Assembly: GCA_964569015.1 (NCBI GenBank)
Contig: CAZMSN010000032.1
Coordinates: forward strand, 1 to 23,554
Source: CAYQEC01 sp964569015
GTDB lineage: Bacteria > Actinomycetota > Acidimicrobiia > Spongiisociales > UBA5794
Direction: 5' to 3'
DNA length: 23,554 nucleotides
Part shown: in pieces, positions 5,140 through 12,461 of the stretch
How positions within the stretch are numbered: position 1 is the first letter of the stretch
How the letters are laid out: every line of letters begins with the position of its first letter
Translations under genes and position numbers: made by a program
Notes under the pieces: model-generated
What the model saw: only the letters and a program-made list of their open reading frames with translations
What the model was told of the DNA's origin: nothing
The model's database searches: none

Positions 5140-8100
5140 TCACAGGTCCCGGCACTGTCCGAGCCCGAACAGCCCGACATCGTTGGGTTCGTCGTTGTTG
5201 GTGGGCGCCGGCTCGTTGACGTAGCAGGCGAGGATGTTTCCCACCTTGTTCCCCGACACCACGATCGGATTGTCGCCGGTGGCGTTCTTGATCACGACCA
5301 CCGGGCCTCTCACGACGTTGCCGGAGATCACGACCTCGCCCTGGGTTCTGAGAATCGTCACGGGACCGATCACGCGGACGCCCTTCAGGATCACGGTGTC
5401 GGCCCTGCGGGTGGTGATCGGTCCGATCACCTTGCCGCCGTCGGCGATCAACGAAGCTCCGTTGTGCACCGACACCGGGCCGCGCACGACGGCGTTCTCG
5501 GTGAGGCACGTCACGCCGCTGCGCACCTTGAGCGGGCCTCGGTGGAGGCCGTCGATCGTCACGTCGCACACCGGCGCCGGCTCGATGAGGTGGCCGACAC
5601 CCCACCGTGACGAGTCTTGATACGACTGTCCGGTGGGATCGTGCCAGGTGTGTACCGCCGTCCGCGTACCGTCGGTCGCGTCGTTGACCTGGAACTCGAG
5701 GCCGATGAACGCACCAGGCTCGGGCGTCATACCCACCAGGTCGATCGAGACTTCGACCAGATACCCGCCGTCGACGACCACGGCGGCGCTCTCGAGGCTC
5801 TCACCGATCACCGACAGATCGCCGTTGATCGACGTGAGGTTCTCGAAGCTGATTCGGTACTGGCCGTCCGACGGCTTGTAGGCGCCGCTCTTGGTGTTGC
5901 CGGGATCGACGAAGACTTCGACGGAATCCTGCTCCCAGGCGTTCGAGTTCTCGGCGTCCAGCACCGGGTCGGTCACCTCGGCGAGCACGTAGAGATGGGT
6001 GTCATCCCACAGCACCCGGAAGTCGCCCTTGGCGCCCTCGGCGTCGCCCTCGACCAGGACGTTGGTCGTGACCATGGAGGCGTCTTCCCAAACGTCGTCG
6101 ATCACACCATCGACCACCGGCGCGGCGGCCGAGTACGGGATGTCGACATAACTCTGAGCCTCGATCGCCGTCAGCGTGCCCCAGCGGGACGTGTCGGTGT
6201 CCTGGGCGTGATCCTGATCGCTCCACGAGACCAGCTCACCGCTGCCGGCTTCGGTCACCCGGATGTCGAATCCGATCTCACGGCCCAAATCGGCGGGTGT
6301 CATCAGCGGCATGAGCGCCTCGACGCGGTATCCCACATCGGTCTCGACAACGGAGGCGGTGACGGCGCCTTCCGTGGTTCCGTCGCGCAGCACCGCGTAG
6401 TGGGTGTCACCCTCTCCGTACTCGCCGGACTTGGCGTTGGTGTCGTCTACGAAGAGATCGACCCGATCGCCGGCGTCGATGGAATCATCGGCGATCTCCA
6501 CCATCACGAAGAGACTGCCCGTGTCCCAGCGTGCCTGGAACCCGGTTCCGGCCTCGCCTTCCTCTCCACCCTTGAGAATCGTCTCCGGGAGGAGTTCCCA
6601 CACCAGGTCGCGTTCCCCGTCGACCACCGGTGTGGCGCCGGGGATGTTGAGGTGCTGCGGGTAGTGGGGGAGTTGTTCGGGATCGACGATGCCCCAATAC
6701 GCCGGTTTCGCCTGGAGCTGGTCGTCAAAGAGCAGAGGTGCCTCGTGGGGGCGGCTGGTCGGCCAGTAGCGCAACCAGCTGCGGGCGTCGTAGAGGCCCC
6801 ACATGGTCACCGACGCCAGTTGGTCGCCGTGCTTGCGCAGCACCTCGAACAGATCCCGGTAGTAGTAGCCCTGCCGGATCACCCGATCGGGCGGTGGCGA
6901 CGGCAGGGACTCGGACGTCGAGGTCGAGATGCTCACGTCCAGCTCGGTCACTGCCTGGAGCAGACCCAGATCTGAGAACCGGGTCAGGGTGTCGTCGACG
7001 TACTGAACCGGCCGTACCAGATTCATGTGCAACTGGTGGCCCACGCCGTCGATCGGCACACCGTCGGCCTGCAACTGGGCGACCACGTTGTACATGGCTT
7101 CCCGCTTGGCCGGGAACTCCGTGTTGTAGTCGTTCAGGAACAGCTTGACGTCGGGCCCGAACGCCTCACGAGCGAACTCGAAGGCGTAGGTGAGGTAGTT
7201 GGGACCGATGATCTCGTACCACGGGCTTCGCCTCAGCCCGTCGGCCTGGCTCTCGTCGATCGCCTCGTTGACGACGTCCCATGCCCAGACCCGGTCACCG
7301 TAGTGGTCGGCGACGGCCTGGATGTGGGCCTCCATGCGATCGAGGGCGATCTGGCGATCCTCCGGGCTGTCGGTGAGGGGATCACCGTTCTCGTCCTGCC
7401 AGAACCACTCGGGCGTCTGACTGTGCCACAGCAGAGTGTGGCCGTAGATCAGCATGTCGTTGGCCTCGGCGAACTCCACCAGGGCGTCCGCTTCCTCGAA
7501 GGTGAAGTTGCCTTCGGTGGGCTGGATCGACTCGGGCTTCATGGCGTTCTCGCCGGTGATCGAGTTGAAGTGCAGCGTCAGCAGCTCGGCCGGAGCCCCC
7601 AAGGTCTCCCGCTCGTCGATGGCGCTCCCGATCACGAAGGAGTCGGCAAGCACGTCCTGGAGTGGGGGAATGTCTTGGATCTCCGGTGGAATCTGCACCG
7701 ACATCACGAAGTCGTCCATGAAGAAGTCGACCGGCTCGCTGGCCGATTCGGCGTAGACGAAGGCGGCGTCGACCTCGGCTCCGCAGGTGAAGGTGCCGCT
7801 CATCTGTTGCCACTCGTCGGTACCGACCTCGGTGTTCGGTATCAGCGTCGTGTAGGTCGATTCCCCTTCGGAGTCCTGCTGGATGCTGAACCTGAGATCT
7901 GCCGGCTCCTGGCCGGGCGCCAGTTTCAGCCACAGGTCGAATTCGTAGGTCTTGCCGACCTCCAGCAGCGTCGTCACCTCGAATACCGGGCCGTGCCAGG
8001 TCTCGGTGCGATTGGTGGTCAGCAGGCTGTAGTCGCCTTCGTGGGCGTCGAGATCGGACGCCTCCACCACCTCGTTGCCGCTGCGCGAGTTCCATCCTTC

Positions 8101-8694
8101 GGTGGTGCCGGTCTCGAAATCGGTAGAGACCAGGACCTCGGAGCCGCCGGGTGGGGGAGCGGTCATCACGACGACCACGTCGTCGATGTAGTACGACAAG
8201 CCGGCGTCGGGGCTCTCCACGTAGAGCTGGAGCTCATCGTTGTCGGCGGTGTCGAAGCTGTAGCTCCCGGCAACGCGCACCCACTCCGAGTCGGTCACGG
8301 GTACCTGCCAAGCGACCGTCTCGTAGGCGGTGTCCCCTCCGGCCGGTGTTCGCTGGACGGTCATCGTGACGTCGCCGTCTCCGCCGGCCGAGCGAGCGTA
8401 GACCTCGATCTCGTAGGTGGCTCCCGCGACGAGCACGTCGTTCATGTCGCGACCGGGGCCTTGCCAGGTGTCGGTGCGACCGGTCGTCAGCAGGCTGGCG
8501 GCCCCGGCGTGGGCCTCATCACCACTGACTTCCACCAAGGCGTCGCCCCGGCCGAACCAGCCCTGGGTCGTTGCGTCCTCGAAGTCGTTGGTCAGCACGG
8601 TCTCGCTCTCGGCCATCCCGGTGGTTGCTGGCAGCAGCACCGACATGGCGAGACCGAACGCGCCGACAAGAGCTATCGCTCTGCGTAGCTTCAT
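5140..8694 (-). CDS. Secreted multimodular GH10 endo-beta-1,4-xylanase
   Basis: This 1184-residue protein starts MKLRRAIALVGAF, a signal peptide cleaved after about residue 28 (TTGMA). Two CBM4/9-type modules follow (about 31-178 and 186-334). The GH10 barrel spans about 345-673, with acid/base Glu477 in WDVVNEA, nucleophile Glu584 in VTELDVS, and motifs ENAMKPESIQP, GHTLLWHSQTPEW and FLNDYNTE. Two CBM9-type modules follow (about 680-845 and 849-1036, each opening PVVDG and ending SRWGT/SRWGV). A C-terminal region 1043-1184 has RGP/IGP repeats about every 19-20 residues and Cys at 1043, 1063, 1157 and 1181, suggesting a small beta-helix. It would cut xylan outside the cell. GGAGAAGGGGAG precedes the ATG as ribosome site; the open frame extends 92 codons further but without a signal sequence. 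Two operators lie upstream. Confidence 0.95.
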   Translation of the reverse strand: MKLRRAIALVGAFGLAMSVLLPATTGMAESETVLTNDFEDATTQGWFGRGDALVEVSGDEAHAGAASLLTTGRTDTWQGPGRDMNDVLVAGATYEIEVYARSAGGDGDVTMTVQRTPAGGDTAYETVAWQVPVTDSEWVRVAGSYSFDTADNDELQLYVESPDAGLSYYIDDVVVVMTAPPPGGSEVLVSTDFETGTTEGWNSRSGNEVVEASDLDAHEGDYSLLTTNRTETWHGPVFEVTTLLEVGKTYEFDLWLKLAPGQEPADLRFSIQQDSEGESTYTTLIPNTEVGTDEWQQMSGTFTCGAEVDAAFVYAESASEPVDFFMDDFVMSVQIPPEIQDIPPLQDVLADSFVIGSAIDERETLGAPAELLTLHFNSITGENAMKPESIQPTEGNFTFEEADALVEFAEANDMLIYGHTLLWHSQTPEWFWQDENGDPLTDSPEDRQIALDRMEAHIQAVADHYGDRVWAWDVVNEAIDESQADGLRRSPWYEIIGPNYLTYAFEFAREAFGPDVKLFLNDYNTEFPAKREAMYNVVAQLQADGVPIDGVGHQLHMNLVRPVQYVDDTLTRFSDLGLLQAVTELDVSISTSTSESLPSPPPDRVIRQGYYYRDLFEVLRKHGDQLASVTMWGLYDARSWLRYWPTSRPHEAPLLFDDQLQAKPAYWGIVDPEQLPHYPQHLNIPGATPVVDGERDLVWELLPETILKGGEEGEAGTGFQARWDTGSLFVMVEIADDSIDAGDRVDLFVDDTNAKSGEYGEGDTHYAVLRDGTTEGAVTASVVETDVGYRVEALMPLMTPADLGREIGFDIRVTEAGSGELVSWSDQDHAQDTDTSRWGTLTAIEAQSYVDIPYSAAAPVVDGVIDDVWEDASMVTTNVLVEGDAEGAKGDFRVLWDDTHLYVLAEVTDPVLDAENSNAWEQDSVEVFVDPGNTKSGAYKPSDGQYRISFENLTSINGDLSVIGESLESAAVVVDGGYLVEVSIDLVGMTPEPGAFIGLEFQVNDATDGTRTAVHTWHDPTGQSYQDSSRWGVGHLIEPAPVCDVTIDGLHRGPLKVRSGVTCLTENAVVRGPVSVHNGASLIADGGKVIGPITTRRADTVILKGVRVIGPVTILRTQGEVVISGNVVRGPVVVIKNATGDNPIVVSGNKVGNILACYVNEPAPTNNDEPNDVGLFGLGQCRDL

Positions 8695-8743
8695 TGGTCT
8701 CCCCTTCTCCTCTGTCCCGCTCCGCGCACGGCTCCTGTCCCTA

Positions 8744-8793
8744 TGACTAGCAGAGGATTGAAAACGTTTTCTGGATTCCTTGAAAACGTTTTC
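8744..8793 (-). promoter_or_regulatory. Two LacI-family-type operators and putative -10 box of the xylanase gene
   Basis: The 12-bp palindrome GAAAACGTTTTC occurs twice, at 8760-8771 and 8782-8793, both inside the longer match TTGAAAACGTTTTC on the plus strand. The centres are 22 bp apart, about two helical turns. The central CG and flanking A/T tracts fit LacI/GalR-family operators, close to the CcpA cre consensus. On the minus strand a -10-like TAGTCA (plus-strand bases 8744-8749) places the nearer operator over the -35 region, so a bound repressor would block xylanase transcription. No LacI-type regulator gene is in the window. The sites also lie 160-190 bp upstream of the divergent mnmA promoter. 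Confidence 0.8.
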
Positions 8794-8938
8794 GCGGACT
8801 GGGAGCTCCTGGCGGTTTGGGGCATCGAGCGCTGCCGATTCGATCGCAGACGAGGACCGTTCCCTTCTCAGCGACGGCGGCGTTCGCCTCTCGGAGCCAG
8901 GAGCCGGGGGCTGCGTCCTGTTCGACCGGTCGCTCTGC

Positions 8939-8944
8939 GACAAT
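8939..8944 (+). promoter_or_regulatory. Putative -10 box for the iscS-relic/mnmA transcript
   Basis: GACAAT is followed by 8 nt and the ATG at 8953. It fits the leaderless pattern seen at several other genes here. No Shine-Dalgarno precedes this ATG. Confidence 0.4.
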
Positions 8945-8952
8945 GGCGACGC

Positions 8953-9102
8953 ATGCTCTCCCTGGATCACGTGGTGAGGACCATGGTGCGCCCCGAGACC
9001 CGGAAAGTGATGGCCCCCTTCGTCGACGAGGTTCTCGGCAATCCCTCCGGTGTCTCCGGGACGACTCGTCGCGCTACGCCGATGGCGAAGGACCTGAGGT
9101 GA
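8953..9102 (+). pseudogene. N-terminal remnant of a cysteine desulfurase (IscS/NifS family), 49 codons
   Basis: The ORF encodes 49 residues whose sequence follows the N-terminus of class V cysteine desulfurases. LDH at residues 4-6 matches the family's YLDHAATTPV start, VRPETRKVMAPFVDEV (11-26) matches VRPEV-AM-PF-E, and LGNPSGVS (27-34) matches FGNPSSVH. It then stops; the remaining ~330 residues, including the PLP lysine and the catalytic Cys, are absent, because mnmA begins at the stop codon (GTGA overlap at 9099-9102). Cysteine desulfurase genes commonly precede mnmA and supply its sulfur, so this looks like an internal deletion that removed most of iscS and left the start and the coupling junction. 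The HAATT segment is itself eroded to HVVRT. It may survive only as a translation-coupling leader for mnmA. Confidence 0.75.
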
Positions 9103-10190
9103 GAGCGCTGGTGGCGTTGTCGGGCGGGGTGGACAGCTCGGTGGCGGCGGCGTTGATGCTCGAGCAGGGATGGGACGTCGTCGGCGTGACCCTCACGCTG
9201 TTCGAGGGTGCCGGCGGCGATCTGACGAATGCCGACCGCGATCCGCCCGCCGATGGCGCGGATGGCGCGGATGCCGCGGATGCCGGCAGTATCGCCGCCC
9301 GCCTCAACGTGCCGCACCACATCGTTGACTGTGTGGACGAGTTCACCGAGGCGGTAGTCGATCGGTTCGGGGACGCCTACATGGAGGGACTCACCCCGAA
9401 CCCGTGCATCGAGTGCAATCGCCGGGTGCGTTTCAGGGTGCTGCTGGAGCAAACCGCGCTTTTCGGGTGCGACATTCTCGTCACCGGGCACCACGCTCGA
9501 GTTCGCCACGACGCCGCCGGGTTTCACCTGCTACGCGCCACCGACACCGGGAAGGACCAGTCCTATGTGCTGTACATGCTCGGCCAGGAGGAGCTGGCCC
9601 GGTTTCGTCTCCCCATCGGCGAGATGACCAAGGACCAAGTCAGGGAGCGTGCCGGCCGTCTCGGGCTGCGCAGCGCCTCCAAGCCCGACAGTCAGGATCT
9701 GTGCTTCGTGAGCGAGGGCGACTACCGGCGATTCCTCAGGGAGCGGTTACCGGATGCCGTCCGGCCCGGGAACATCGTCACCGAAGACGGCGAAGTGGTG
9801 GGGCGCCACGAGGGGATCATCGACTACACCATCGGCCAGCGTCGCAGGCTGGGAATCGCGGTCGGGGAGCCCCGCTATGTGGTGGACATCAAGCCGGCCG
9901 AGGCCACGGTCGTCGTGGGTGCCAAACGACGCCTGCTCGCCGCGGGATGCCGGGTCGAGGACGTGTCATTCGTGGCGGGCCGCCCGCCCTCCGGCAGGGA
10001 CGTCGGGGTCAAGGTTCGCTATCGCTCGACGGCGGCGCCGGCGACGATCGCCCCGGAGCCGGAAGGGTCGTGGCGCGTGCATTTCGAGCGGGCGCAGGAG
10101 GCGGTGACTCCTGGCCAGGCGGCGGTTTTCTACCGCGGCGAGGAAGTGATGGGCGGTGGCACGATCGTCGAGGCGCTTCGAGAGCTGTGA
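9099..10190 (+). CDS. mnmA: tRNA-specific 2-thiouridylase
   Basis: The 363-residue enzyme thiolates U34 of Lys, Glu and Gln tRNAs using ATP and a persulfide sulfur. It begins at GTG 9099 as (M)RALVALSGGVDSSVAAA, the PP-loop. The nucleophile Cys103 is in LTPNPCIECNRRVRF and the partner Cys202 in DSQDLCFVSEGDY; other family blocks are DILVTGHHAR, GKDQSYVLYML and IDYTIGQRRRLGI. The C-terminal beta-barrel ends GGGTIVEAL. AAGGA lies 6 nt before the GTG, and the GTG overlaps the stop of the iscS relic. Residues about 48-63, where relatives usually have a Cys-containing turn and a D-VEDAR helix, are replaced by a low-complexity ADGADGADAADAG stretch. The sulfur donor must be encoded elsewhere. Confidence 0.95.
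   Translation: MRALVALSGGVDSSVAAALMLEQGWDVVGVTLTLFEGAGGDLTNADRDPPADGADGADAADAGSIAARLNVPHHIVDCVDEFTEAVVDRFGDAYMEGLTPNPCIECNRRVRFRVLLEQTALFGCDILVTGHHARVRHDAAGFHLLRATDTGKDQSYVLYMLGQEELARFRLPIGEMTKDQVRERAGRLGLRSASKPDSQDLCFVSEGDYRRFLRERLPDAVRPGNIVTEDGEVVGRHEGIIDYTIGQRRRLGIAVGEPRYVVDIKPAEATVVVGAKRRLLAAGCRVEDVSFVAGRPPSGRDVGVKVRYRSTAAPATIAPEPEGSWRVHFERAQEAVTPGQAAVFYRGEEVMGGGTIVEALREL
9252..9287 (+). repeat. Four imperfect 9-bp tandem repeats inside mnmA
   Basis: GATGGCGCG (twice), GATGCCGCG and GATGCCGGC follow each other without a gap and encode the DGADGADAADAG stretch of MnmA residues 52-63. The repeat keeps the reading frame, so copy-number change would lengthen or shorten the loop by three residues at a time. 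Confidence 0.85.
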
Positions 10191-10227
10191 GACGCCGCTC
10201 GGCCGTCGAGACGTCGCTCTCGCCCGG

Positions 10228-10260
10228 TAGCGTACGGCTGCAGGACGGCATCGCAGGAGA
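10228..10260 (+). promoter_or_regulatory. Putative promoter and ribosome site of ligA
   Basis: TAGCGT (10228-10233) is a plausible -10 box giving a leader of about 25 nt. AGGAGA (10255-10260) is a good Shine-Dalgarno 5 nt before the ATG. A 12-bp direct repeat with one mismatch (GAGACGCCGCTC at 10189-10200, GAGACGTCGCTC at 10208-10219) lies just upstream, its second copy in the -35 region. ligA could also be read from the mnmA promoter, since only 75 bp separate the two. Confidence 0.4.
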
Positions 10261-10265
10261 GATCG

Positions 10266-12314
10266 ATGGCAGCTGACACCGAGGCCAGGGTCGAGGAGCT
10301 GCGCGAGCAGATCCGCTACCACCTGCATCGCTACCACGTGGTCGATGATCCGGTGATCTCCGATGCCGAGTACGACGTGCTCTTCAACGAGCTGCTGGCG
10401 CTGGAGGCGGCGCACCCGGAGCTGGTGACGCCCTACTCGCCGACGCAGCGGGTCGGCGCGCCGCTCGCTGGCGTCTTCGCCGCGGTCGAACACCTCGAGC
10501 GGATGTTCTCCCTCGACAACGTCGACTCCGCCGAAGGGCTCCACGACTGGCGGGACCGCCTCGTGAGAATGCTCGGCCGGGAGCCCGGCGGCTACGTCTG
10601 TGAACTCAAGATCGACGGGCTCGCCGTCTCTCTGACCTACGAGAACGGGGTGCTGGTGCAGGGGGCTACCCGAGGCGACGGCGTGACCGGGGAGGACATC
10701 ACGGCCAACGTGCGCACCATCGACGCCGTTCCGCTGCGTCTCCGAGGAGACCCACCAGCGGTGATCGAGGTGCGCGGCGAGATCTACATGCCCGTCTCGG
10801 TGTTCGAGGAGCTCAACGCCCGGCAGGCGGAGCAGGGTCTCCGCCCCTATGCGAATCCCCGCAACACGGCGGCCGGGTCGGTGCGGCAGAAGGACCCTTC
10901 CGTGACCGCATCCCGCAAGTTGTCGATCTGGGCGTATCAGGTGGGTTACCTGGAGGGAGGCCCCGACCTCGCCAGCCACCACCATGCCCTCGAGTGGCTC
11001 GGTGGGTTCGGATTGCGGGTCAATCCGGCCAGCCGCCGAGTCGAAGATCTCGCCGCCGTCGAGGAGTACGTGGCCGAGGCTCTACGGCGGCGGCATGAAT
11101 ACGACTACGAGATCGACGGGGTCGTCATCAAGGTCGATGAGCTGGCCGAACAGCGGGCGGCCGGCTTCACGGCCAAGAGTCCGCGCTGGGCCGTTGCCTA
11201 CAAGCTTCCTCCCGAGGAGAAGAACACGCTGTTGCGCTCCATCGAGATCAACGTGGGCCGCACCGGCGCGGTCACTCCGTACGCTGTTCTCGAGCCGGTC
11301 TTCGTCGGTGGTGTCACGGTGGGAGCCGCCACTTTGCACAACGAAGGAGAGATCCACCGCAAGGACGTGCGGCCCGGCGACACGGTGATCGTCCGCCGGG
11401 CCGGCGACGTCATCCCGGAGGTCGTGGGCCCGGTGCTGGCGGCGCGCCCGGCGGGGAGACGCAAATGGCACATGCCGAAGACGTGTCCCTTCTGTGGCAG
11501 TCCCATCGTGCGGCCGGAGGGCGAAGCCAAGGCCCGCTGCACCGGCGGCTACGCCTGCCCGGGCCGGCTGCGCGAGGACCTCTTCCACTTCGCCTCGCGT
11601 GGCGCCATGGACATCGAAGGTCTCGGGTACAGGACCGTCGATCTGCTGCTGAGAGAAGGCATCATCGGGGACCCCGCCGACATCTTCACGCTCGACCGGG
11701 AACGGCTACTCGGCTTGGAGGGTTGGGGCGACGCCTCGGTCGACAACCTGATGGCGGCCATCGACGCGGCGCGGGACCGGCCTCTGGCGCGTCTGCTCAC
11801 CGCGCTGGGAATCCCGCACGTCGGAGGGACCGTGGCCCGTCTCCTCGGGCGCGAGTTCAGGACCCTGGAGTGCCTCATGGCGGCGGCGCCCGAGGAGATC
11901 ACGGCCATCGACGGCGTCGGCCCGGAGATCGCGGGATCGATTCGGGAGTGGGCAGAAGACCCCGACAATGTGGCGCTGGTCTCCAAACTGGCGGCGGCCG
12001 GTGTCCGTCTCGGGGACCCGGAGGCGGAGACGTCGGGGGCCGGTGCCATCTTGGAGGGTGTGACGCTGGTCCTCACCGGAACGCTGGAGGGGCTCAGCCG
12101 CGACGAGGCGAAGGCGGCGGTTGAGGAACGGGGCGGGAAGGTGGCCGGCTCGGTGTCGCGCCGGACCACCGCCGTCGTCGGCGGAAGAGCCCCGGGATCG
12201 AAGCTGCGCAAGGCAGAGGAGCTGGGGGTGCCGGTGCTCGACGAGGCGGCGTTCAGGCAGCTTCTCGCCGGGGGACCGGATGCGCTCGACCAGTTAGGTG
12301 CGGAGGAGCGCTGA
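10266..12314 (+). CDS. ligA: NAD-dependent DNA ligase
   Basis: The 682-residue enzyme seals nicks in replication and repair, using NAD+ to adenylate its lysine. Domain order is complete: the Ia domain with RYHLHRYHVVDDPVISDAEYD (read in two parts from residue 17), the nucleotidyltransferase domain with adenylated Lys115 in CELKIDGLA, the OB fold with GRTGAVTPYAVLEPV from 331, a Cys4 zinc finger (Cys407, Cys410, Cys425, Cys431), tandem helix-hairpin-helix motifs (about 440-585), and a C-terminal BRCT domain (about 592-668, LVLTGTLEGLSRDEA). Length is normal for the family. The start is fixed by the AGGAGA ribosome site. It is essential in nearly all bacteria. Confidence 0.97.
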   Translation: MAADTEARVEELREQIRYHLHRYHVVDDPVISDAEYDVLFNELLALEAAHPELVTPYSPTQRVGAPLAGVFAAVEHLERMFSLDNVDSAEGLHDWRDRLVRMLGREPGGYVCELKIDGLAVSLTYENGVLVQGATRGDGVTGEDITANVRTIDAVPLRLRGDPPAVIEVRGEIYMPVSVFEELNARQAEQGLRPYANPRNTAAGSVRQKDPSVTASRKLSIWAYQVGYLEGGPDLASHHHALEWLGGFGLRVNPASRRVEDLAAVEEYVAEALRRRHEYDYEIDGVVIKVDELAEQRAAGFTAKSPRWAVAYKLPPEEKNTLLRSIEINVGRTGAVTPYAVLEPVFVGGVTVGAATLHNEGEIHRKDVRPGDTVIVRRAGDVIPEVVGPVLAARPAGRRKWHMPKTCPFCGSPIVRPEGEAKARCTGGYACPGRLREDLFHFASRGAMDIEGLGYRTVDLLLREGIIGDPADIFTLDRERLLGLEGWGDASVDNLMAAIDAARDRPLARLLTALGIPHVGGTVARLLGREFRTLECLMAAAPEEITAIDGVGPEIAGSIREWAEDPDNVALVSKLAAAGVRLGDPEAETSGAGAILEGVTLVLTGTLEGLSRDEAKAAVEERGGKVAGSVSRRTTAVVGGRAPGSKLRKAEELGVPVLDEAAFRQLLAGGPDALDQLGAEER

Positions 12315-12449
12315 CCGGCACGCGGCGACGGCCGGCGCCGGGTTCGTCGCACCGGGCGAAGACGGGGCGAGAACAAAACCAGACCGGCGGGGCGAGAACG
12401 AGGTGAACCCGGCCACCGAGGGTGGGACTACGGTCCCGAGTGGAGCAAC

Positions 12450-12455
12450 TACCGT
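12450..12455 (+). promoter_or_regulatory. Putative -10 box for dapC
   Basis: TACCGT is followed by 6 nt and the ATG at 12462, the same spacing as at 3906, so dapC is probably leaderless. The 147-bp spacer from ligA also contains the 11-bp direct repeat GGGGCGAGAAC (around 12364 and 12388), of unknown meaning. Confidence 0.5.
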
Positions 12456-12461
12456 TGCACC

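Noticed and set aside
3849..5180. 443-codon minus-strand frame opposite the alpha/beta hydrolase
   Set aside because: It has no motif or plausible start context, while the opposite frame shows the hydrolase fold and a leaderless promoter.
7027..8688. Open frames of 450-550 codons opposite the xylanase (also 5617-6975)
   Set aside because: They are antisense shadows of a gene with clear domains, signal peptide and operators; compositions are typical of reversed high-GC codons.
8743..9102. Longer 119-codon start for the ORF ending at 9102
   Set aside because: The first 70 codons cover the operator region and are Arg-rich without similarity. The desulfurase similarity begins only at ATG 8953.
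10189..10219. 12-bp direct repeat upstream of ligA as a separate regulatory element
   Set aside because: There are two copies with a mismatch in a high-GC region, and no palindrome or known operator. It is noted under the ligA promoter only.
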